This document shows, piece after piece, positions 1-10,464 of a stretch of 64,000 nt of DNA. Source of the DNA: Chryseobacterium sp. E1 (GTDB lineage: Bacteria; Bacteroidota; Bacteroidia; Flavobacteriales; Weeksellaceae); the NCBI GenBank assembly GCA_019203745.1, contig CP078104.1, forward strand, positions 4,154,001-4,218,000, read 5' to 3'. Below the pieces are notes generated by a model. That model was not told where the DNA came from. It worked only from the letters and a program-made list of their open reading frames with translations, and made no database searches. The number at the start of each line of letters is the position of its first letter. Positions within the stretch are counted from its first letter, which is position 1. The translations under genes and the position numbers were made by a program.

Positions 1-518
1 TACTTACGGCTGGGATTTCCTGGGTACTGGACAGTATACTGTCATGCCTCTTACAGATGGTAAGATCAGTTACAATTACTCTAATCTGGATCCAAAGAAC
101 ATTCCGGTGATAGGAATAGAAGTGAAGCTAGACGGATGTACTCAAAAATACCGATAAGTGAGTGGTACAAACCTACGTATGTTGTGATAGAAAGTATTAG
201 CTTCCTAATAAAAACTGCTGTAATGTTGAGCTGCGCACTATCGAGGCTGATGCAGGCAGGAATCAAAACTATGTTCTATCTAATGGTGACTTACGTACCA
301 GAGAATTAGGAATAAAAGGATGGGGCCGTGGAGCAGATCATCTTCTATATTTCTGGAGTAAAATATTCGGTCCGGATGTAATACTTGAGAATGTTAACAC
401 AAATTCTCTCACCATCAAAGACATAAGTGAAGGAAAATATATATTCCAGCTTTTGGTCAAGGATGCTGAAAGTGATGCCTTTGCAATTGCTACAGTAGAA
501 GTAATAGTGCAACCATAA
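1..518 (+). CDS. C-terminal part of a PKD/REJ-like domain protein (5' end outside window)
   Basis: The reading frame enters from the left edge and stops at 516-518. The last ~95 codons fit a PKD/REJ-type beta-sandwich: an 'adaG.nq' start at about 245-265, a 'WSKI.GPDV' strand near 353-378, and an 'eGkYiFqLlVkDaes' strand near 427-475, ending in a valine-rich strand. Such domains mediate extracellular adhesion or stiffen phage and injection-particle fibres. Two frame changes are needed between about 155 and 240, where the upstream frame stops after CTQKYR. The next gene follows 84 bp downstream on the same strand. Signal sequence and total length cannot be judged because the start is missing. 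The domain call is from motif reading only. Confidence 0.55.
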
Positions 519-602
519 TGTAAAGGGGTGTTTTTATTTTTAAAATAATTATAACATCCCTTAGTACTAAAAAAATAAACAATAACAATAAAACATACTA
601 TA

Positions 603-1517
603 ATGGAAAAATGTGATGTTTCATTTAAAATAGGATATCGATCTTCCGGGACAATAACAGATGCTTATGTGAAATATAAATATCCGCCAGACTCCTTAAA
701 TGAAGATATCTTTGATATAACGAATGCTTTACTTCAGAATCCTGATTCAATAAAACTGCCTAATATTCAGACTTCAGGTACTTATAATTTAGAGGTTGGA
801 TTAAAGGTAAACGGTGTTGCTGATACAGAAAATGCTACTTTGATCGTTGGGAGATGCAGCTCTTGTGAAACTCCGAAGGTCTATGACGTAAAAGTGGAGG
901 AAAACGGTCAGATTGTAATGAATTACGAGGTTATTAATACTGGTAATCTTGCGACATTGGAATATCAGATAGCAACAGATCCAAGCTTTGAAGAGCAATA
1001 TATTATTTATTCAAAGGTGGGCTTTAGTGATAAAGATTATACCCAATTTGAAAATATTGACATGAGAAATGGAAATATTCCTGATAAAACTACTTTATAC
1101 ATAAGAATAAGAAAATATTGTCTGTCAGATGGAATTTCGGGTTGGTCGAATTTTATTCGATTTGACTCAGGAGTATGGGGTGTAGAAGCTTACTGCTTGT
1201 CTGCCAATTCTGTGCGGGATATAAATTCTCTTTGTCATGGGATTTTCCCTGCCTGGCTGTTGAAAGTGGTTGTGAAGCCCTCTCCACCAGGTGTGGGTGG
1301 CACAATTTATCTGACTAATGGTAAGCCTGCAATACCGGATAATATAAGAGAATTGGAGCAAAATGCTCCGGAAGATTTGAAAAAGAGTGGAATCAGATGG
1401 ATTACATTCCTAAGGTCTGATTCTGAGTTTAATCCAAGTTTTATTTATCGTGTACAGCCAGAAATTGCTGAAATAGGGGTGTTGAAGAAGAGAAGTGTTA
1501 TTATTAGAATACCTTAA
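603..1517 (+). CDS. hypothetical protein with fibronectin-like beta-sandwich domain
   Basis: This intact frame encodes 304 residues starting at MEKCDVSFKI. There is no signal peptide or membrane segment, so the protein is cytoplasmic or built into a particle. Residues ~85-195 look like a fibronectin type III or Ig-like fold: PKVYDVKVEENG, 'LEYQIATDPSF' and 'TTLYIRIRKYC...GWSNFIRF' resemble alternating FnIII strands. A glycine/proline-rich linker (VVVKPSPPGVGG, ~residues 221-232) follows. It probably shares a transcript with the PKD-like gene before it and ends at the bidirectional terminator at 1540-1571. Next to an injection-particle-like module, a fibre or adaptor role is possible, but I do not recognise the family. 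Confidence 0.7.
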   Translation: MEKCDVSFKIGYRSSGTITDAYVKYKYPPDSLNEDIFDITNALLQNPDSIKLPNIQTSGTYNLEVGLKVNGVADTENATLIVGRCSSCETPKVYDVKVEENGQIVMNYEVINTGNLATLEYQIATDPSFEEQYIIYSKVGFSDKDYTQFENIDMRNGNIPDKTTLYIRIRKYCLSDGISGWSNFIRFDSGVWGVEAYCLSANSVRDINSLCHGIFPAWLLKVVVKPSPPGVGGTIYLTNGKPAIPDNIRELEQNAPEDLKKSGIRWITFLRSDSEFNPSFIYRVQPEIAEIGVLKKRSVIIRIP

Positions 1518-1539
1518 CTATGATCACATAAATTGCCCC

Positions 1540-1571
1540 AATAAAATCCTCAAGAAATTGAGGATTTTATT
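1540..1571. terminator. bidirectional intrinsic terminator
   Basis: A perfect 14-bp stem (AATAAAATCCTCAA against its complement) encloses a GAAA loop. A-rich and T-rich arms flank it on both sides, and it sits between the convergent 603-1517 and 1583-2247 genes, so it can serve both. Confidence 0.85.
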
Positions 1572-1582
1572 CACTCAGGCAG

Positions 1583-2247
1583 TTATCTTCTGTTGTTTTT
1601 ACGTCTGGTACTGATAATATTGAACAGTTTGGCAACATCTTTCAGGTGGATTTCCATATCCTCATAATATTCGTTGAGAGAATGAAGGGTGATGATACCG
1701 TTCTCCACATCATGATTGATGATCCGTTTTACTAGAATTCCCTTTTCTTTGTGAACGATAACGAAATCCCATTTGTCATAATGCAGCTTACTCATCCAGT
1801 AATCCTGTCTGATGTTCCGGCATAAGATAATATCGCCTTCCAGATAGCTTTCATAGGATCCGTTGTCCATACTGTCTCCTTTCACTTCAAAACACATATA
1901 TTCACCACGGTGCTCTACATCGTCGGTAAAAGGAATGGTGGGTAGGCTTTCGATGTATTCTTCATCTGCAAACCTGCTCAGATAGCCGGCTTGGGCATAT
2001 TGATTTGCAAGAGGTACATTCATAATCTTCAGATCAGAAAAAACAACAGGGGATGCACTGTCATCATTGAGCTTTTTTGTTGCTCCTGCAGCAAATTGGT
2101 TACAAAGTAAGCCGTTGTTTCCGGTATTTTTCGTTCGCCTTTTTCCCAATATTGTACGGCTCTTGTTCCTACTCCTATAGATTTTGCGATATCAGCCTGC
2201 TTCATGTTGAGTTTCTTCCTGATTTCTTTGAATTCTAAATAGTTCAT
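1583..2247 (-). CDS. XRE-HTH / S24 peptidase phage-type repressor (LexA/CI-like), frameshifted
   Basis: The N-terminal ~55 residues are a helix-turn-helix of the XRE type (MKQADIAKSIGVGTRAVQYWEKGERKIP). The C-terminal part is a peptidase S24 domain with the catalytic serine in GDSM (about residue 125) and the catalytic lysine in GILVKRI some 48 residues later. Proteins of this design repress a lytic or particle-producing module and cleave themselves when RecA is activated. I start at MNYLEF (2247), since upstream codons lie in the promoter region. One frame change is needed near the T6 run at ~2073. The gene diverges from the 3-16 kb module, and the palindrome at 2312-2324 is its likely operator. 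A missing base in the sequence is more likely than a dead gene, as both domains are complete. Confidence 0.85.
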
Positions 2248-2287
2248 TTTGATAGGTTTATAGTTGTTTATGAAAAAAATAAACAAA

Positions 2288-2332
2288 TTGTTCGCTTTTT
2301 GTTTTGAAAAACGAACAATGTTCGTATATTTG
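2288..2332 (+). promoter_or_regulatory. rightward promoter with overlapping repressor operator
   Basis: TATATTTG at 2325-2332 matches the Bacteroidota -7 consensus TAnnTTTG, and TTTTG at 2302-2306 stands 18 bp upstream as a -33 element. Between them is a perfect odd palindrome CGAACAATGTTCG (2312-2324), with a further half site TTGTTCG at 2288-2294. A protein bound here would block the rightward promoter and cover the divergent start of the S24 repressor gene. Binding by that repressor is inference from position. Confidence 0.65.
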
Positions 2333-3124
2333 TTTCGTCATTAAGACAGAACGGTACAAATGTACAAAATTATATTGATAGTTTACTATTTAATTATTGT
2401 TTAAAAAGGATAATTTTTTTATAATAAGCTGTAATTAAAAAGTTAAAAGCTGTTGTTTTGTGCTTATAGTATTTAAATGCTGAATTTTTGTTTTTGTTTT
2501 ATCCGAAGCTAATGATAACAGAAAGATCTTTCATAATTTATATATATGTAAAAAATGCGCTTTTATGTTTTTTAATAATGATATATGTGCGTTTTTGTAT
2601 CGTCTGATTAATGATAAAAATGCGTTTATTTTTGATTGATGTAAAATGGAGCAGCCGTTTAGCTCTTTGTTTTCTTGAAATAAAAACTACTGTTAGCATA
2701 TAAAATACCGGTTAATTATAGTTATCAGTATTAACACCTCCTGTAGGACAAACAAAATTTTGGAGCAAGCCATTGTTAAAAGCAATATGAGACCAAAATA
2801 GAATGTTGTGTTCTTGTACAAATAATTACGAAAAGTAAAGACTGCTATGTAACTGTTTATAAAATGTAAAACCTTATAAGCATAATAGAGTTGTTTGCAG
2901 AAAAGAAAATTTAGAAAAAAAGCTGAAGGATGATTTCATGAGAGCATACCGGATATCAGTTTTCCGGAAAATCAAAAATTAAATAATGTGACCAGGCATC
3001 TGTTCAAAGGCTTCAAATAGTCTTCAAGGTTTCTTACGGCCCCAATGAAATGGGACAAATAGGAAATATAAACACCTGTCTGATGAAGAAAAAAACTTTT
3101 AAACCATAAAAACTTTTAACCAAA
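2333..3124. other. long non-coding leader region (~790 bp)
   Basis: Very AT-rich, with no frame of convincing codon pattern on either strand. Duplicated AAAACTTTTAA(A)CC strings occur at about 3095-3120, just before the small HTH gene, and similar A-rich strings recur before 3656 and 4420. I see no tRNA or terminator hairpin. It separates the operator at 2312 from the first gene and may be a long 5' leader or a decayed gene. Confidence 0.4.
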
Positions 3125-3282
3125 ATGAAACGTAGTAAAGAATTAGTAGAAAAAGAAAAGATTTTGTCATTGAATACGTAAAACGTAATCAGGATAAACA
3201 GATGAAAGTCATTGTAACTGAGCTGACAGAAATGTTGTTTTTGTCCGAAAGAACAATCTATAACATTCTTCTTCAGAGCTAG
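3125..3282 (+). CDS. small helix-turn-helix protein, frameshifted
   Basis: Starting at ATG 3125 and changing frame once near 3160 (A5/A4 runs), about 52 codons read as a basic, helical protein: MKRSKELVEKEK, then FVIEYVKRNQDKQMKV, then the HTH-like ITVTEL-type helix and LSERTIYNILLQS. The 'LSERTIYNIL' end is typical of a recognition helix. It is the first gene after the rightward promoter, so it may be a small activator or antirepressor of the module. After its stop the same frame stays open to 3504 (74 codons, ending CFSNVNL) without a clear start, which may be a remnant. Confidence 0.5.
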
Positions 3283-3655
3283 TTTGCGAAAACTTATACA
3301 AAGTTCAGTCTTACCTGTAAAATAATAATACGCCGAACCTTATCAATACAGCCGTTTAGAGCTGAAGGCACAGATGAATCAGATTTGAAATTATTTTTTC
3401 TAAAGATAGAAAAGGAATTCCAGGTTATTGTACTACCGATAACCGCCATCAATCCGATGAATCAAAAGGCTGTCCTTACCTGTTTCTCAAATGTAAATTT
3501 ATAGCTAAACATACCAAGTGAAAACCGTTTTTGCTCTCAGTTCCGGTTCTTTGAATTGACCAATCGATCTTAAAAAAGAAAGCCCTGAACCTGAATGATG
3601 AGAAAAACAATTTCAAAAAATTAAAAACAACTGACTATTAAAAACTTTAGAAACC

Positions 3656-3822
3656 ATGAAAAAGAAAGAAAAGAAAAAAAAGAAAAAGATAAAGAGAAAC
3701 TGCAAAAACCCCGCAGAGATATCAATGATCTTATTGAAGAACTGGCCTATCTGAATGAAAATGGAAACATCCGGAAAAGCAAAAGGTTTTTAGATGCAAT
3801 GTATATGCTGGATCAGGAATAA
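3656..3822 (+). CDS. small lysine-rich hypothetical protein, frameshifted
   Basis: ATG 3656 opens a very A-rich stretch (MKKKEKKKK...), and after a frame change between ~3665 and 3700 the frame reads KEKLQKPRRDINDLIEELAYLNENGN and ends ...LDAMYMLDQE at TAA 3820-3822. The last 35 codons have normal amino-acid composition and look coding. There is no known domain. It lies 60 bp before the holin-like gene on the same strand. The exact length of the poly-lysine stretch cannot be trusted because it depends on homopolymer length. Confidence 0.45.
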
Positions 3823-3882
3823 TGAAACTTCATAGAAACTGTAATAAAATCAAAAATTTTAATAAATAATATATAGCAAAGA

Positions 3883-4263
3883 ATGAATCTGGATAGTATA
3901 AAAGCCCTGTTAATCGGAACTGCAATAGCATTTTCAGGAGGATTGTTAAGGGTGCTGGTCTCCATACAAAAAAAAAAAAAACAACCCTGGGAACACTTTA
4001 TCACATTGGTAATTGTAGTCATCGTAGGTTTTACAATGAGTTATCTAATGAACAGAGCCGAGCTGCATGACAAATGGTATTCAACAGGAGTACTCTTTGT
4101 ACTGGGGTACGGGTATGATAAATTCCTGAAAATGATCACTAACAATCTCCCAAACTGGATTGATAAAGCAGTGAACCTTTTAATAGAAAACCGATATGGA
4201 ACCGGCTCAGGCAGACTACCTGCCGAAGAAGAAGAAGAAAAAAAAGAGGATATCAACCAATAA
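3883..4263 (+). CDS. holin-like membrane protein
   Basis: This 126-residue frame has two hydrophobic segments: residues ~7-27 (ALLIGTAIAFSGGLLRVLVSI) and ~43-58 (ITLVIVVIVGFTMSYL). A basic KKKK loop lies between them, a weaker segment follows at ~70-80, and the tail is acidic and lysine-rich (EEEEEKKEDINQ). Size, two or three membrane segments and a highly charged tail fit phage holins, which form the inner-membrane holes that let lysozyme reach the cell wall. A GH24 lysozyme and a spanin-like lipoprotein lie 11 kb downstream on the same strand. A run of about thirteen A's at ~3967-3979 lies inside the frame, yet the frame stays open across it. The family assignment is by design, not by motif. 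Confidence 0.55.
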   Translation: MNLDSIKALLIGTAIAFSGGLLRVLVSIQKKKKQPWEHFITLVIVVIVGFTMSYLMNRAELHDKWYSTGVLFVLGYGYDKFLKMITNNLPNWIDKAVNLLIENRYGTGSGRLPAEEEEEKKEDINQ

Positions 4264-4639
4264 CCAAGCAATTAAAAAGATATGAAAACAATAGCTGTAA
4301 CCCTTTTTGAAAATAGGAAAATAGCTAAGGAAAATGTGGAATAATCAATGAATTTAGAGGATGGAGCTGACTTATCCGTATGCTTCAGTCAGTGCAGCAT
4401 ACGATCCATCATTCAAAAAAGTTAAAAACCAGAAAACGAAGTAAACAAGTGAGCAAAAACTAGAAGTGACCCGGCATTACGTGTTTCTCATCACAGGCTG
4501 GCCGTCACTTCTAGGTTACTCAAATTCAGAATCCACTATTCACGGTCTTGTTCTGCAGACCAACAGGTATGTAAAGCGCACTCTATACAGTTGCGCTTTG
4601 TATGCCTTCCAAACAATGTGAAATTAAAAAATTAAGTTA
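4264..4639 (+). other. intergenic region before toxin gene, with possible very short ORF
   Basis: ATG 4282 opens a 20-codon frame (MKTIAVTLFE...) that ends at TAA 4342. The same frame then stays open from 4345 to TAA near 4414, so one small gene with a spurious stop is possible but unproven. The rest holds the hairpin at 4460-4514 and an AT-rich leader to the toxin start at 4640. Confidence 0.25.
4460..4514. other. long hairpin in leader of toxin gene
   Basis: CTAGAAGTGAC (4460-4470) pairs perfectly with GTCACTTCTAG (4504-4514). Short outer GAG/CTC and inner CGGC/GGCCG pairings extend it. No T-run follows, so it is not an obvious terminator. It lies 125 bp before the toxin start, where a structured leader, attenuator or recombination site is conceivable. 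Confidence 0.5.
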
Positions 4640-7600
4640 ATGAAAGCAGCAACTGTAGACAAAAACAGCAAAGCCCACCTTAGCCCAGGCCAAAAGCCCA
4701 AGCCGAAAGAACAGGTGATTGCCTCTCTGCCTGGAGTAGAAGAGATCAGTGTACAGACAAAAAGTCTGAGAACTCGACTGATAGGGCTGGATCAGCAAAC
4801 CCTGAAAGCAACCGGATCGGTCTTAATAATATCATGGCCTCTGCTCATAGCTCTCAAACAATTCATGGGAAGGGCTCGGAAATCATGTATGGCAAACTTC
4901 AGGAGAGTTTGTCAGCAACCGGAGATATCAACCATCCGGATACCAAAAAAATTGAAAAAACTATATGATGACCCTAAGCCCCAATCAGGCACGGGATTAC
5001 CATGATCTTAAATCCGGAACTTATCAGACCAAAACAGTTCAGAAACCGGCTGTTGCTCATCAAATAGTAAAAAATCAGGAAGATCCTGTAAAAACAACAA
5101 GGGAGAGAGAAAAAGAGACTTTACAAAAGACTGACAGCAAATCTGAAGCATCAAAACCTGTTATAGAGGAGAAGCCAAAAGAGAAAGCAGTTGAGATTAA
5201 AACTGCCCCAATTAAACCCATCTCATCCGAAGTTAATAGCAATAGCCCTAAAAAGGTTGCAAATAAAAATGAAAAACCCCGCTCAGAAAAGGCTGCAGAA
5301 GGCAAAAAAACTGTCAACAAAAAATTAAATTCAAAAACTAAAGGAGAAGAGGAAACAAAATTGCCATACCGGATGAAATACAATCCGTTGTTACTCCAAG
5401 AATGGATAAGGCTGTTGATAGCGAGCAGGCTGAAATAGCTCCGGATGCACAAACTACCATCAATATAGTGGGGCTTGTTGCGGCTGCACAGGAGTTTAGG
5501 GATCAGGGAGTAGAAGCCAGGAACCAGGTAAAATCTCAAAATGAAGCCGCTAAAACACTGAAAAATAAAATTAAAGAGGTTGAAAGAGAAATTCAGAAGT
5601 CAGATGATGATTTGCAGAAATCAGAAGATAGCATAGACCGTAAAGAAGCTCTGATCCATAAACTGGAAAAGGGGCTGGATACCTCATTAAAAAGACAGCA
5701 AAAGGTAGAACAGGAGGTAGGAATATACCAGCAGGAATATGATAAAAATAAGACCAAAGCAAGCGATTTAGATAAAGAAGCTAAAAGTTTACTGGGTGGA
5801 TCACAAAAACACCAGGATCCAAAAATGCCGATTCCGGAAAACTTACCAAAAATTAAGTGAATTAAATACCAATGCCGGTACCATAAATCAGGCAGTATCC
5901 CAGGCAGGAAATACAACCCGGAAATTATCTCAGGAAGCGCAACAGGCTAAAGGAAAGAATACAAGAATAAAGAGCGAAATAACCTCTTCCAGAGCCTCGA
6001 TACAAAAATCAAAAGCTAAACTGGCGGCAGATACCAAAAAGAACATAGAAGCCAAAAAGGAGCTGGGAAAACTTACCCCAAAACTAAAACAGACAGAATC
6101 AGAAAGCAAGAAATTAAACCAGGAAGCCAATGCATTGTTATTAGACTCGTATGTTATTGAACATGAGATCATAAAAACTCAAAATGCGTATTATGCCAAT
6201 ATGGCCACTGTTGAAGGGCGAAATAGTTTAATACAAAAAGAAAAAGACAAAATTCAGCAAACACCTAAAGAACTGAATGAGGCAGAGCGTTTATTAGTTG
6301 ACTTTACCCAATTAAAAACAGAAGATGAGCAAATAGTTTTCCTAAGACAATTAAGCCCAGGCCAACGGAATTTATTAAGAGATAAATTTGAAGAAGTAAA
6401 TGCTAATTATGATAGTGATCAATCAGAACATCAAAGCTTGATCAGTCAGAATGTTGAAAGTATCAGAAATTCTCAAATAGAGGTCTTTAACAACAAGCGT
6501 AAAGATGCTTTACAAAAACCATTAAACTTGGTGACCAAAAATCTGAACAGAATTACGGGGCTAAAAAGACTGTGGATGTCTATTTTATTGCGTTTTCAGA
6601 TATTTGGAATGATATTACAAACATCAGCTGGACCGATGTAGGGAAATTTATTGAATCCATCTTTAGCCCTAAAGCTTGGTATGAAGCTATTTCAGGCTCT
6701 ATCAGTGGTATTTGGGACGATTTGACAAGCTGGAAAGGATTCTCGCAGGATCCGGTAGGGATGATTCTGCAGAAAGCTGCCGGAATAGCCAATAAAGTAC
6801 TTATCATAGCCGGTGTCATTACAGGGATATTAGGTGTTTTAACACTAGCCGCCGCTGTAGGATCAATTTTCACTCTGGGTGGTCTGGCGCCATTAGCTGC
6901 CTGGCTGGGAGCAGCTACCATAACAATGGGAACCATAACATTCTGGATTGGTGCCATCACATTAGGATTGAATATACTCAACGGAATTAAAAATATTTAT
7001 GATGTACATACGGCAAAAACGGCTGACGTTTTATTCAAAAATTCTGGTGAATTAAAAAGTGATATTGCTAATTCAGGTATGGCTATTCTGGCAATGATAG
7101 GAGGTAAAGCCTCTAAAAAAGGCGGAGCATCCATAAAAGATCTGGGAAAAAGAAATCCGAAAACTTTTGGTAAGCGAATGTTCATTACCGCAAGAAATGG
7201 TGTAAAAGCACAAATTGTTTCTATCCCTAGAAGAATCACATCTGTTTTCAAAAAGAGACATGGATCAAAGCGTCTCAACGTTTTCAGGCAGCTTATAAAA
7301 AGCACAGGAATGGGTGGTAGAACCTTTCAGGAAAAAGACTGCAACGCCGCCAAGTCGCAACATGAATCAACTTCCTTTTGAAGAGCAGACGGTTCCTGAC
7401 AGAATGCATGAACAGCCTGTAAGAAATGAAAAAACAGTGCAGAATTCAATATTAAGGAAGAGAATGTGACATCAGCTCCGGTGCAGGAAAACCTATATGA
7501 AGAAAGCATATTCAGACAGGATAACAGACCTTATTCTCCTGCAGGTTCAAAAGAAGGAAGGATAAAATCTCACATTAATGAAGAAGGAAATTTAACTCCC

Positions 7601-8827
7601 GCAGACAAAAACGGAAGTGCTACTGTTTCTGATCACGTAAGAGGAAGTGAACCTATGAAAAGTAAAAGCCCTTATACATCATTCTCGGATGAAGGTCCTG
7701 GCATAGGTAAAACCTATGGTGACAATGTGATTGAAGTAGATATCAAAAGGCTGGAAGCTGATATTGCTGCAGGTAAAATAAGTGAGGTAGAGGTATTAAG
7801 ACCGGAAAAAGTACAAGCTGAATTACAGGCCAAAATAGATCAGGCGATGAAAAGATTAGAAGAGAATCCAACACCTAAAAATCAGAAAAGAGTAGATGAT
7901 GCAGTAAGAGATCTTAACAACAGCGTAAGAGACAAAGAGATTTTAATTAAAGGTGAAATTCCGGCTGAATATTTTAATGTGAAGTCTACTAAAAATAAGA
8001 TGTCTGGACATATTTTGCCAAAAGAAGACACTCCTTCATTTGGAAATAAAGAATCTAATGGACTGAAAAGTAAAGCCCAAAATGACAAAATTAACTCATC
8101 ACAAAACCGTACATTTGATGAAAGTTTGGGGCCACTAGCTAGTCAGGAAGCGCAATGGATAAATGAAAGTAGTCATTGGAGAGATACTAATTATGGCCCA
8201 AAACCTGGATTAGCTGCAACAGAGCAAACTATTGCTACGGGTACAGTTCAGATGGAATTACATCCTAATTTTAATAATTTAGTACGTGAAATGGAAGAAT
8301 TGGGATACAAAGTCACTATTGTAGAACAAGACTTCGCCAGGATAATAATTGACCCGCAAGTTAAGGTTAAAAAAATGTATTTAAGAGGTAGAGAATTCTC
8401 AGGTTTCGATAAAGAAGTAACTTTGATCAAAGGTATGGATTATAACACGATGTTACATGAACATGGGCATGTTGTACAAGTTGAAAAACTAAGATCACAG
8501 GGAATAAATTTAGCTACGGATAAGGTTGTAGGCAGAGTCTCTAAATCATTGGGTGAAGTTAGATATTGGAATGCTATAGAGTATCATAACAGGCTGAAGG
8601 ATCTGGAAAGAATTCTGGACATGCAAAAGGCAGGGATAAAAGTTCCTAATAAAGTGATTACCCAAGCCCGGCATGGAGCAGAATTTTTCGGAAACAAATA
8701 TAGATCAAGTATGATAGTAGAAACCAATAATCATTTAAAACAAATGAGAGTAAATAATTCAATGAAAGAAAGGCTTGGATATATTTATGACGATATAAAA
8801 AGATTACAAAATTTATATACATATTAA
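4640..8827 (+). CDS. large polymorphic-toxin-like protein with membrane hairpin and C-terminal zincin (HExxH) domain, multiply frameshifted
   Basis: Joining frames across changes near 4825, 4960, 5385, 5835, 6560 and 7330-7465 gives one protein of about 1,395 residues. In order: a soluble N-terminal region (LSPGQKPKPKEQVIASLPGV, DNA 4670-4735) without signal peptide; a low-complexity Lys/Glu/Pro linker (5040-5370); a long coiled coil (5520-6500); a hydrophobic region of three to four segments rich in Gly/Ala (6785-6985); another linker; and a C-terminal domain of ~200 residues with HEHGH (8456-8470), the HExxH zinc-protease motif. Variable tip, membrane segments and an immunity-sized gene 2 bp downstream are typical of polymorphic toxins, here perhaps loaded into a contractile particle. 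The third zinc ligand is not certain. Family names are not assigned; the metalloprotease call rests on the motif and its place at the end of the protein. Confidence 0.65.
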
Positions 8828-8829
8828 TT

Positions 8830-9421
8830 ATGCACTTAATACCAAAATATAATTTTAATATCAGTTTCTTAGAGGAAGTAGATAATGATCTATATTCGGA
8901 AGATTTAGTAGCTGATATTTTTGATGTCATTATGAATTCCAGATTAGGAATATATATTAAGTTTATCCCTGAAATAGATCGGATAGATGAAAAATGGCCG
9001 TTTGATTTTGAATATGATGATTCTACAACTCAGGGTTTAAAAAAATATTTCTTTTAGAATCCAAATATGTAGTGACCCCTCAGATAAATGGAAAGGAGAA
9101 ACAAAAATATTAAATAAAGAATTCATAGCAGAATGCTTTCACATTGAGGATGCTGAAAAAATTCAAGATATTGTTGTTTTCTTTATTTCAAAAGAAGATT
9201 TTGAGTTATATAAAAATGAAAAAGAAAAAATATCAACTTTTGATGTAGATATGGAAGATCAATTGATCCCCCAATTTATAGATGATTTAGAAAAAGAATA
9301 TAAATTGCCTGGATTCCTAAAAAATCGAATTATTAACTCTCCATATTTATCGGATCAGGATTTATCATATTTAGAAAGAATAAGAGATAAAAATGGTAAT
9401 GTAATTCGTATGGAAGATTGA
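8830..9421 (+). CDS. candidate immunity protein for the zincin toxin, frameshifted
   Basis: The start ATG lies 2 bp after the toxin stop, which suggests translational coupling. The first 75 codons (MHLIPKYNFNISFLEEVDND...) end at a stop near 9055. One frame change near 9053 and one near 9108 continue the protein through 'NKEFIAECFHIEDAEKIQD', 'VVFFISKEDFELYK' and 'LIPQFIDDLEKEYKLPGF' to TGA 9419-9421, about 196 residues. It is acidic, soluble and has no membrane segment, as usual for cytoplasmic immunity proteins. I do not recognise a family. The role is inferred only from its position directly behind the toxin tip. Confidence 0.55.
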
Positions 9422-9498
9422 GTTTCTGATATTTGATAAAAAATATTTAATGACTCAATTGTTCTCATACTAACGTTTTAAAAGTAATTAATAATCAA

Positions 9499-10154
9499 AT
9501 GAATAACCCAATACACGAACTCCTTTATCACTATAACGAAGAAGGAAACGAAGGATATGATTTAAAGGAAGTACAACTCCTTGAAAATATTGATCCGGAC
9601 AGAGTTGAACAATTAAAATTGCTTCTTCACAATGACGACCCATATATTGCTTATCAGGCTATGCTTATTTTATTGGCCTGGGCAATACCGGAAGGATTTG
9701 AACAACTTGATCGGTTCATTTCTGAAAAATGGGATGAAAAAGAAAATTTTGAGCCCCATAGACTCCATAATGAAGACAATGTATATGATGTCATTACAAA
9801 CGCCTTATATATTGCTACATTTAATGGAAAGACCGAACAGGAGCTTTATCCGTATATTAAACATTTTTGAATATATATGGTGATAAATTTTTTGAATCCA
9901 ACCTGAAAGATTTTCTCTTAAAGAAGAATTGCAGACCGCTTTTAAAAGAAACAGAACAGGCAATACAGGCTGCCTTAGAAAATAAAAGATACTATCAGGC
10001 AAGTCAGTTGTTTCCGGTTATTGTTCATTATGACAAAGATTCTTTTAACAAGTACAAAGATATTTTTAGTCCTTTAATAAGCGAAGATAGTAGAATTGTA
10101 TATAATATAGAAGAAGCTGAAAAAGCATTTAGCATATTTTACAATTTGATATAA
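9499..10154 (+). CDS. HEAT-repeat-like protein, second candidate immunity gene, frameshifted
   Basis: Frame one (9499-9870) and frame two (9870-10154) join near 9867 into ~218 residues. The sequence is all helical with repeat-like helix pairs: VEQLKLLLHNDDPYIAYQAMLILLAW, EGFEQLDRFISEKWD, DVITNALYIATFNG, then LKETEQAIQAALENKRYYQASQLFP. This resembles HEAT-like immunity proteins that follow toxins. It lies 78 bp after the first candidate immunity gene and ends at the terminator at 10160-10198. The last ~45 residues have a close relative in the small frame at 31395-31574, which shows that the family exists in more than one copy here. Confidence 0.6.
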
Positions 10155-10159
10155 TTTTA

Positions 10160-10198
10160 AAGAAAGCCGTTTTTATTATCTGATAAAACGGCTTTCTT
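10160..10198 (+). terminator. intrinsic terminator
   Basis: AAGAAAGCCGTTTT pairs with AAAACGGCTTTCTT around a short loop, directly after the stop of the HEAT-like gene. It closes the toxin/immunity unit. Confidence 0.8.
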
Positions 10199-10464
10199 GT
10201 TATCATTAAAATAAAATATTTTCTTGCTGCCACACGAATCCTTCCGTAAATTTTAAAGTTTACTTTTTCTATCGATTCATAAAATTTGATTTTCAGAAAA
10301 ATAAATTCAGATTTAATGATATATCATCACTGTTAATGCAGGAATCCTTTTTGTGGTTTTCATATTCAATCATTTTATCTACAAGTTTTTATCTTTATAA
10401 AAGAATAATCAATACTTTTGAATCTTGAATAAATTAAAATTAATAACCCATTAAAATCTTAAAC

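Noticed and set aside
3967..3979. Run of ~13 A's in the holin-like gene as a programmed frameshift site
   Set aside because: The frame stays open across it and gives a sensible two-segment membrane protein; run length is uncertain given the other homopolymer errors.
5075..5539. 154-codon minus-strand frame opposite the toxin linker
   Set aside because: It is the complement of a Lys/Glu/Pro-rich low-complexity coding stretch, which leaves the opposite strand open by composition alone.
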